Under the pieces are notes generated by a model that saw only the letters and a list, made by a program, of their open reading frames with translations, searched no databases and had not been told where the DNA came from. From CAXXOK01 sp963678055 (GTDB lineage Bacteria > Bacillota > Clostridia > Christensenellales > Aristaeellaceae), in contig OY782679.1 of assembly GCA_963678055.1 (NCBI GenBank), positions 1 through 64,000 of the forward strand: a DNA stretch of 64,000 nt, read 5' to 3'. This document shows positions 58,475-64,000 of this stretch, piece after piece. The stretch's first letter is position 1, and each line of letters opens with the position of its first letter. The position numbers and the translations under genes were made by a program.

Positions 58475-59965
58475 ATGATCAAGCCAACACTCGACGAAGC
58501 CCGGCAGCTGGCAAAAAGCGGCGCGTACACCATCGTGCCCATCAGCTGCGAGCTGTACTCCGATTCGGTCACGGCCATCCAGGCGTTGACGCGGCTGAAA
58601 GCGGCCAGCAAACACTGCTTCATGCTGGAATCGGTGGAAAACCAGGAGAAGTTCGGCCGCTACACCTTCCTGGGGTATGAGCCCAGCCAGGTGCTAACCT
58701 GCACAGCCGGGCGGGCGACGCTAAAAGCCGGGGATACACTGATTCGCGAAGGCGCAGACCCCAGCCAAATGATACGCGATCTGCTTGCAGCGTACAAAAG
58801 CCCGCGCATGGAACACCTCCCCGCGTTCACGGGCGGGCTGGTGGGCTACTTCGCCTATGATTACATTCAGTATTCCGAGCCCACGCTGGTGCTGGACGCC
58901 GACGACCAGGAAAACTTTCAGGATGTGGACCTGATGCTGTTTGACCGCGTGATTGCGTTTGACAACATCCGCAACAAAATCATCCTGATTGCAAACATCG
59001 CCTGCAAAGACCTGGAAACCAGCTATAAGCAAGGTGTGGAGTCCTTAAAGGAAATGAAGAACCTCATCCTCCACGGCGAGCCATGCGCGCCGCAGCCGCC
59101 GAAGATGACCTCGCCCCTGCGGCCGCTGTTTTCGCAGGAGGAATTCTGCCGCATGGTGGAAAAGGCCAAACACTACATTTACGAGGGCGATATCTTCCAG
59201 GTGGTGCTCAGTAACCGGCTGGACGCAGATTTCGAAGGCAGCCTGCTGGACGCTTACCGCGTACTGCGCTGCACCAATCCTTCCCCCTACATGTTCTACT
59301 TTTCGGGGGATGATATCGAGGTCGCCGGGGCCTCGCCCGAAACGCTGGTCAAGCTGGAAGGCAGCGAGCTGTACACCTTCCCGCTGGCGGGCACGCGCCC
59401 GCGCGGCGAGACCGCTGTCGAGGATAAACGCCTAGAAGAAGAACTGCTGCGCGACCCCAAGGAGCTGGCCGAGCACAACATGCTGGTGGATCTGGGACGC
59501 AACGACCTGGGACGCATCAGCAAATTCGGCAGCGTGAACGTGGAAAAATACTTAAGTATCGAGCGCTTTTCCCACGTGATGCACATCGGCTCCACCGTGC
59601 GCGGGGAGATTGTAGACGGCAAGGACGCGCTATCCGCCGTAGAGGCTGTACTGCCCGCAGGTACCCTGTCCGGCGCACCGAAAATCCGCGCATGCCAGAT
59701 TATCAACGAGCTGGAAAACAACAAGCGCGGGCTGTACGGCGGTGCAATCGGTTATATCGACTTTGCCGGGAATCTGGATACCTGCATTGCCATCCGTATC
59801 GCGTACGCCAAAAACGGACGCGTGTTTATCCGCTCAGGCGCAGGCATTGTAGCCGACAGTGTCCCAAAAACCGAGCACCAGGAATGCATTAACAAGGCCA
59901 AGGCCGTTGTGTACGCGCTGGAGATGGCGCAGAAAGGACTGGACCATGATTGTACTGATCGATAA
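58475..59965 (+). CDS. trpE: Anthranilate synthase component I
   Basis: A 496-residue enzyme that, with TrpG, converts chorismate and glutamine to anthranilate. N-terminal FMLESVENQEKFGRYTFLG has the LLES-type tryptophan feedback site. The C-terminal chorismate-binding domain shows QVVLSNRLDADF, PSPYMFYF, AGASPETLV, LAGTRPRG, VDLGRNDLGRIS, VMHIGSTVRG, PAGTLSGAPKIRA and GLYGGAIGYIDF. AGGAGG is 8 bases before the ATG at 58475; a longer upstream frame runs through the T-box terminator. It overlaps trpG by 20 bases. Confidence 0.97.
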   Translation: MIKPTLDEARQLAKSGAYTIVPISCELYSDSVTAIQALTRLKAASKHCFMLESVENQEKFGRYTFLGYEPSQVLTCTAGRATLKAGDTLIREGADPSQMIRDLLAAYKSPRMEHLPAFTGGLVGYFAYDYIQYSEPTLVLDADDQENFQDVDLMLFDRVIAFDNIRNKIILIANIACKDLETSYKQGVESLKEMKNLILHGEPCAPQPPKMTSPLRPLFSQEEFCRMVEKAKHYIYEGDIFQVVLSNRLDADFEGSLLDAYRVLRCTNPSPYMFYFSGDDIEVAGASPETLVKLEGSELYTFPLAGTRPRGETAVEDKRLEEELLRDPKELAEHNMLVDLGRNDLGRISKFGSVNVEKYLSIERFSHVMHIGSTVRGEIVDGKDALSAVEAVLPAGTLSGAPKIRACQIINELENNKRGLYGGAIGYIDFAGNLDTCIAIRIAYAKNGRVFIRSGAGIVADSVPKTEHQECINKAKAVVYALEMAQKGLDHDCTDR

Positions 59966-60512
59966 TTACGACAGCTTTTCCTACAACCTGTACCAGCTGA
60001 TCGGCGCCCTGCACCCGGACATCCGCGTGATCCGCAATGACGAAATGACGGTAAAACAAGTGCAGGACTTGCACCCCAGCCACGTCATCCTCTCCCCCGG
60101 GCCGGGCTACCCGCGCAATGCAGGCATCTGCGTGGACGCGGCCAAAAGCTTTGACGACAGCATCAAGGTGCTGGGCGTGTGCCTTGGCCATCAGGCGATT
60201 TGCGAGGCCTTTGGCGCGACCGTATCCCACGCCAAACAACTGATGCACGGGCGACAGTCCATGATCTCCGTCAAGGCGAGCTGCCCGCTGTTCAAGGGGC
60301 TGATGCCGTGGATCCCCGCCGGGCGCTACCACTCGCTGGCGGCCAAACGCGATACCCTGCCTAAGGAGCTGAAAATCATGGCCGAGACCGACGACGGCGA
60401 GGTGATGGCCGTGCAGCACGCCACGCGCCCCATCTACGGCCTGCAGTTCCACCCTGAAAGCATATTAACGCCCGACGGTGCAAAGATCCTGTCCAACTTC
60501 ATCAACCTGTAA
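59946..60512 (+). CDS. trpG: Anthranilate synthase component II (glutamine amidotransferase)
   Basis: A 188-residue class I glutamine amidotransferase, which delivers ammonia to TrpE. It starts MIVLIDNYDSFSYNLYQLIG, with ILSPGPGYP, the nucleophile cysteine in LGVCLGHQAI (about C78), and the His-Glu pair in GLQFHPESILTP. All triad residues are present. It overlaps the trpE C-terminus by 20 bases, an unusually large overlap consistent with tight coupling. Some such proteins also serve folate synthesis; the operon context favours tryptophan. Confidence 0.96.
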   Translation: MIVLIDNYDSFSYNLYQLIGALHPDIRVIRNDEMTVKQVQDLHPSHVILSPGPGYPRNAGICVDAAKSFDDSIKVLGVCLGHQAICEAFGATVSHAKQLMHGRQSMISVKASCPLFKGLMPWIPAGRYHSLAAKRDTLPKELKIMAETDDGEVMAVQHATRPIYGLQFHPESILTPDGAKILSNFINL

Positions 60513-60527
60513 TAAGGAGGGGTTTCG

Positions 60528-61550
60528 ATGATTATGCAAGCCACCGCAAAATTGATTGACCACCAGAACCTGACCTACGGCGAGGCCGAGGCCGTGATGG
60601 ACCAGATTATGTCCGGCACGCCTAGCCCGGTGCAGACGGCCGCGTTTCTGGCCGCCCTATCCGCCAAGGGCGAGACGGTGGACGAGATTGCCGCCTGCGC
60701 CGCCGTGATGCGCCGGCATGCAAAGTCTGTCAAGCATAACCAAGACCTGCTGGAAATTGTCGGCACGGGAGGCGATGGGTCAAACACCTTTAACATCTCC
60801 ACCACCTCGGCCATTGTGGTCGCGGCCAGCGGTGTCAAGGTGGCCAAGCATGGCAACCGCGCTTCGTCCTCCAAGTGCGGGGCGGCGGACTGTCTGGAAG
60901 CGCTGGGCGTGAACATCACCCAGCCCCCGGAACGCTGCGTGGAACTACTCAACGATGTCGGCATCTGCTTTTTCTTTGCGCAGCAGTATCACACCTCCAT
61001 GAAGAACGTTGCGCCCGTGCGCAAGGAGATGGGTGTGCGCACAATATTCAACATTTTAGGCCCGCTGACCAACCCCGCTGCCGCCACCATGCAGGTACTG
61101 GGCGTGTTTGCCGAGCATCTGGTCGAGCCGCTGGCACACGCGCTTGTGAAGCTCGGCGTAAAGCGCGGCATGGTGGTCTACGGCATGGACAAGTTGGATG
61201 AAATCAGCCTGTCCGCGCCTACCCTTGTGTGCGAGTTTGACGGCGAGGACTTCAAGACCTACGAAATTAAACCGCAGGACTTTGGTATGCAGCCCTGCCT
61301 GAAAGCCGACCTGGTTGGCGGCTCCCCGCAGGAAAATGCGGCCATCACCCGCGCAATTTTTTCCGGCAAGCAAGGCCCCATGCGCAATGCCGTACTGCTC
61401 AACGCCGGGGCAGGCTTGTACATTAGCGGCAAGGCCTACACGCTCGCAGACGGCGTACAGCTCGCCGGGGAACTGATTGACAGCGGCGCGGCCATGCGAA
61501 CGCTGGATGCGTTTATTATGCAGTCCAACGCAGGAGGCGTGGCACAATGA
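60528..61550 (+). CDS. trpD: Anthranilate phosphoribosyltransferase
   Basis: A 340-residue enzyme transferring phosphoribose from PRPP to anthranilate. The PRPP-binding motif EIVGTGGDGSNTFNISTTSA (about 76-95), KHGNRASSSKCGAADCLEALG and the anthranilate-binding region NVAPVRKEMGVRTIFNILGPLTNPA are intact. TAAGGAGGGG precedes the ATG. It overlaps trpC by four bases. Length is normal and the fold is complete. Confidence 0.97.
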   Translation: MIMQATAKLIDHQNLTYGEAEAVMDQIMSGTPSPVQTAAFLAALSAKGETVDEIAACAAVMRRHAKSVKHNQDLLEIVGTGGDGSNTFNISTTSAIVVAASGVKVAKHGNRASSSKCGAADCLEALGVNITQPPERCVELLNDVGICFFFAQQYHTSMKNVAPVRKEMGVRTIFNILGPLTNPAAATMQVLGVFAEHLVEPLAHALVKLGVKRGMVVYGMDKLDEISLSAPTLVCEFDGEDFKTYEIKPQDFGMQPCLKADLVGGSPQENAAITRAIFSGKQGPMRNAVLLNAGAGLYISGKAYTLADGVQLAGELIDSGAAMRTLDAFIMQSNAGGVAQ

Positions 61551-62329
61551 TTTTAGACGATCTGGCTGCCCATGCCAGAGAGCGGGTAGCCGCCGCCAAG
61601 GCGCAAACGCCGCCGGAGACCCTGCGCGCACAGGCCCTGCGCCTGCCCAAGGGCGATTTCCGCTTTGAAGCCGCCCTCCGTCAGCCCCGCGCCGCGCTGA
61701 TCTGCGAGGTGAAAAAAGCCTCCCCGTCCAAGGGCATCATTGACGAGACCTTTGACTACCTGCGCATCGCCAAAGACTATCAGGACGGCGGGGCGGATTG
61801 CATTTCCTGCCTGACTGAACCGCAGTGGTTTCTGGGTTCGGATGCCATCTTTACCGCCATACGCAACACGGTATCCCTGCCCATGCTGCGCAAGGATTTT
61901 ACAGTAGACGAATACCAGCTGTACGAGGCCAAGCTGCTGGGCGCGGACGCGGTGCTGCTCATTTGCGCACTGCTGGACACCAAAACCATCGCACACTACA
62001 TCAATATTTGCGATGAACTAGGCCTGAGCGCAGTGGTGGAAACCCACGATGCGCAGGAAATCGTATCGGCCACTTCAGCCGGGGCACGGATACTCGGCGT
62101 GAATAACCGCAACTTAAAGGACTTTTCCGTGAACTTTCAAAACGCAGCTACCCTGCGCAAGCTGATTCCGGATAACGTCATTTTCGTGGCGGAATCCGGC
62201 GTACAGACTCCCGCTGATATCGCCGCTCTGCGGCAGGCCGGTGCGGACGCGGTGCTGGTAGGCGAAGCGCTGATGCGTGCAGAAGACCGAATAGCCTTAT
62301 TGCAGCAGTTTCGGGAGGCGGCACAATGA
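61547..62329 (+). CDS. trpC: Indole-3-glycerol-phosphate synthase
   Basis: A 260-residue (beta/alpha)8 barrel closing the indole ring. Signatures are ICEVKKASPSKG with catalytic Lys, GADCISCLTEPQWFLGS, LRKDFTVDEYQLYEAKLLGADAVLLI, VETHD, LGVNNRNLKDF and VFVAESGVQT. It overlaps trpD and trpF by four bases each, so the middle of the operon is translationally linked. It is separate from TrpF, unlike the fused form in enteric bacteria. Confidence 0.97.
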   Translation: MILDDLAAHARERVAAAKAQTPPETLRAQALRLPKGDFRFEAALRQPRAALICEVKKASPSKGIIDETFDYLRIAKDYQDGGADCISCLTEPQWFLGSDAIFTAIRNTVSLPMLRKDFTVDEYQLYEAKLLGADAVLLICALLDTKTIAHYINICDELGLSAVVETHDAQEIVSATSAGARILGVNNRNLKDFSVNFQNAATLRKLIPDNVIFVAESGVQTPADIAALRQAGADAVLVGEALMRAEDRIALLQQFREAAQ

Positions 62330-62937
62330 AAACAGCCATCAAAATCTGCGGTCTGTTCCGCCCGGAGGATGCCGCGGCCGTCAACGCCGCCATGCCTGAC
62401 TATGTTGGCTTTGTGTTTTATGCAAAGAGCAAGCGCTTCATTATCCCCGGCCTTGCCAAAGAACTGCGCGCGCTGATTGACGAGCGCATCCGCACGGTTG
62501 GGGTATTTGTCGGCGCATCGGTTGCGGAAATCGCTGCCATCTATCAAAGTGGAACCATCTCCGTAGCGCAGCTCCACGGCATAGAGGACGACCTGACCAT
62601 AGCCACGCTGCGCAAAGCTGCGCCGGGGCTGGAAATATGGCAGGCGTTCAAGGTCTATTCCGAAGACGACCTAACGCGTGCCGCACAAAGCCAGGCAGAT
62701 CAAGTACTGCTGGATGGCGGCGCAGGCGAGGGTAAACCCTTTGACTGGCAACTGGCAAACGACTTCCCCCGCCCCTTTATTGCAGCGGGCGGGCTGACAC
62801 CCGAAACCATCCCCAGGGCCATCCGCACGCTGCACCCGATGATGGTGGACCTGTCCACCGGGGTGGAGACAAACAGCGTGAAAGACCCGGCAAAAATCCT
62901 GGCGGCAGTCCAGGCGGCAAGGAGTGTGACACAATGA
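62326..62937 (+). CDS. trpF: Phosphoribosylanthranilate isomerase
   Basis: A 203-residue barrel catalysing the Amadori rearrangement before TrpC. IKICGLFRPEDAAAVNAAMPDYVGFVFYAKSKRFI has the catalytic Cys (about C7 in KICG), and VAQLHGIEDD, LLDGGAGEGKPFDW and FIAAGGLTPETIPRAI with VDLSTGVETN, including the catalytic Asp, complete it. It starts inside the trpC stop (ATGA) and ends inside the trpB start. Confidence 0.96.
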   Translation: MKTAIKICGLFRPEDAAAVNAAMPDYVGFVFYAKSKRFIIPGLAKELRALIDERIRTVGVFVGASVAEIAAIYQSGTISVAQLHGIEDDLTIATLRKAAPGLEIWQAFKVYSEDDLTRAAQSQADQVLLDGGAGEGKPFDWQLANDFPRPFIAAGGLTPETIPRAIRTLHPMMVDLSTGVETNSVKDPAKILAAVQAARSVTQ

Positions 62938-64000
62938 GCAAGGGACGCTATGGCATCCACGGCGGGCAGTATATACCCGAAACGCTGATGAATGCGGTAC
63001 TGGAGCTGGAAGAGGCATACGAGCACTATAAAAACGATCCGCAATTTGTGATGGAGCTGGATACGCTCTTTCGCGAGTACGCGGGCAGACCGTCGCTTTT
63101 ATACCACGCGGCTAAAATGAGCGAGGATTTAGGCGGCGCAAAAATCTACCTTAAGCGCGAAGATTTGAACCACACCGGGGCGCACAAGGTAAACAATGTA
63201 CTGGGGCAAGCCTTACTGGCCAAGAAGATGGGCAAAACCCGCGTGATCGCCGAGACCGGCGCTGGGCAGCACGGCGTGGCGACCGCCACGGCAGCGGCCC
63301 TAATGGGGCTCGACTGCGACATTTACATGGGCGAGGAAGACACGCAGCGGCAGGCCCTGAATGTCTACAAAATGAAGCTTTTGGGCGCAACCGTGCACCC
63401 GGTGCTGTCGGGCACACGCACACTGAAAGACGCAGTATCCGAAACCATGCGGGAGTGGACCCGCAGGATTGCCGACACGCACTATGTGCTGGGCTCGGTG
63501 ATGGGCCCACACCCCTTTCCCATGATCGTGCGCGATTTTCAGGCCGTGATCTCCAAAGAGATTAAGCAACAGTCATTGCAAAAAGAAGGCCGCCTGCCCG
63601 ATGCCGTACTGGCCTGCGTTGGCGGCGGCAGCAACGCCATCGGCGCGTTTTACCATTTTATTGAGGACAAGGCCGTCCGTCTGATCGGCTGCGAAGCGGC
63701 AGGGCGCGGGGTGGATACCTTTGAAACCGCCGCGACCATCGCCACCGGGCGCGAGGGCATATTCCACGGCATGAAAAGCTATTTCTGCCAGGATGCCTAC
63801 GGGCAGATTGCCCCGGTGTACTCCATCTCTGCGGGGCTGGACTACCCCGGCATCGGCCCCGAGCACGCCCAGCTGCACGATACGGGACGCGCCGAGTATG
63901 TGGCGATCACCGATGCCCAGGCCGTGGACGCATTTGAATACCTATCCCGCATGGAAGGCATTATCCCGGCCATCGAAAGCGCGCACGCCGTGGCCCATGC
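62934..64000 (+). CDS. trpB: Tryptophan synthase beta chain (partial at window edge)
   Basis: An open frame of 355 codons running off the right edge. It starts MSKGRYGIHGGQYIPETLM, with LKREDLNHTGAHKVNN carrying the PLP lysine, AETGAGQHGVATATAAALMGLDC, GGGSNAIGAFYHFIEDKAVRLIG for the PLP phosphate, and GLDYPGIGPEHAQLHDTGRAEYV. It condenses indole and serine to tryptophan with TrpA, whose gene would be expected just beyond the window. It overlaps trpF by four bases. Confidence 0.97.
   Translation, partial: MSKGRYGIHGGQYIPETLMNAVLELEEAYEHYKNDPQFVMELDTLFREYAGRPSLLYHAAKMSEDLGGAKIYLKREDLNHTGAHKVNNVLGQALLAKKMGKTRVIAETGAGQHGVATATAAALMGLDCDIYMGEEDTQRQALNVYKMKLLGATVHPVLSGTRTLKDAVSETMREWTRRIADTHYVLGSVMGPHPFPMIVRDFQAVISKEIKQQSLQKEGRLPDAVLACVGGGSNAIGAFYHFIEDKAVRLIGCEAAGRGVDTFETAATIATGREGIFHGMKSYFCQDAYGQIAPVYSISAGLDYPGIGPEHAQLHDTGRAEYVAITDAQAVDAFEYLSRMEGIIPAIESAHAVAH

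Noticed and set aside
1..64000. tRNA, rRNA, CRISPR repeats, complete insertion sequences or prophage genes
   Set aside because: No tRNA-like TTCGAATC-type arms flanked by stems, no regularly spaced repeats, and no transposase, integrase, capsid or tail motifs were seen.

Overview
The window reads as chromosomal DNA of a moderately GC-rich, Gram-positive Clostridia-type bacterium (Bacillota). Pointers are the lipoteichoic/wall-polymer style genes (CapA, an LCP-family protein, undecaprenol/diacylglycerol kinase), the yqhQ(DUF1385)-prmC-prfA-sua5 cluster typical of Clostridia, a Trp T-box leader in front of the trp operon, YesL and TM1266-family proteins, and sigma-A promoters with many extended -10 elements. 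No rRNA, tRNA, CRISPR array, phage block or complete insertion sequence was seen. A sialate O-acetylesterase hints at host glycans but does not prove a gut habitat.

Layout. 1-13.1 kb: the end of ychF, an ATP-grasp protein, an AT-rich Mrr-like restriction enzyme, dgkA and a CapA-like protein on the minus strand, then a plus-strand run (sugar isomerase, PucR-type regulator, S41 protease, a decayed reading frame, a leader plus TM1266-ECF pair, phosphodiester glycosidase, divergent Lgt homologue, ogt, pyk). 13.2-25.3 kb: mostly minus-strand housekeeping genes (metallophosphoesterase, HerA-like ATPase coupled to a barstar homologue, sua5, prfA, prmC, yqhQ, gpsA, acetylesterase, protein tyrosine phosphatase, a FAD oxidoreductase), with one small plus-strand stress membrane protein. 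25.4-32.9 kb: plus-strand genes (DUF362, YesL, methyltransferase, Hsp33, HEAT, HD, zinc-ribbon/TPR membrane protein).

33-43.3 kb is a block of minus-strand export genes: a TetR-controlled ABC exporter, a methyltransferase overlapping a KAP P-loop NTPase, and a four-gene ABC cluster ending in fetAB. 43.5-46.8 kb is a MoxR-DUF58-DUF4129 operon. 46.8-49.1 kb is an AT-rich island holding two linked genes (winged-helix DUF5343-like protein and a PLD-like protein) and a decayed reading frame; it is the best candidate for an undescribed, possibly defensive, module. 49.1-58 kb carries a flavodoxin, LCP protein, a structured intergenic region that may encode an RNA, a GntR-controlled ABC exporter, a pair of paralogous small membrane proteins with duplicated promoters around a pentapeptide-repeat gene, and a second, AT-rich KAP NTPase.

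58.1-64 kb is the tryptophan operon: promoter, T-box leader with a TGG specifier and terminator, then trpE-trpG-trpD-trpC-trpF-trpB, tightly coupled by short overlaps; trpB runs off the right edge.

All functional names come from recognising motifs in translated sequence without database searches. Start sites were chosen from ribosome-binding sites where these are visible.
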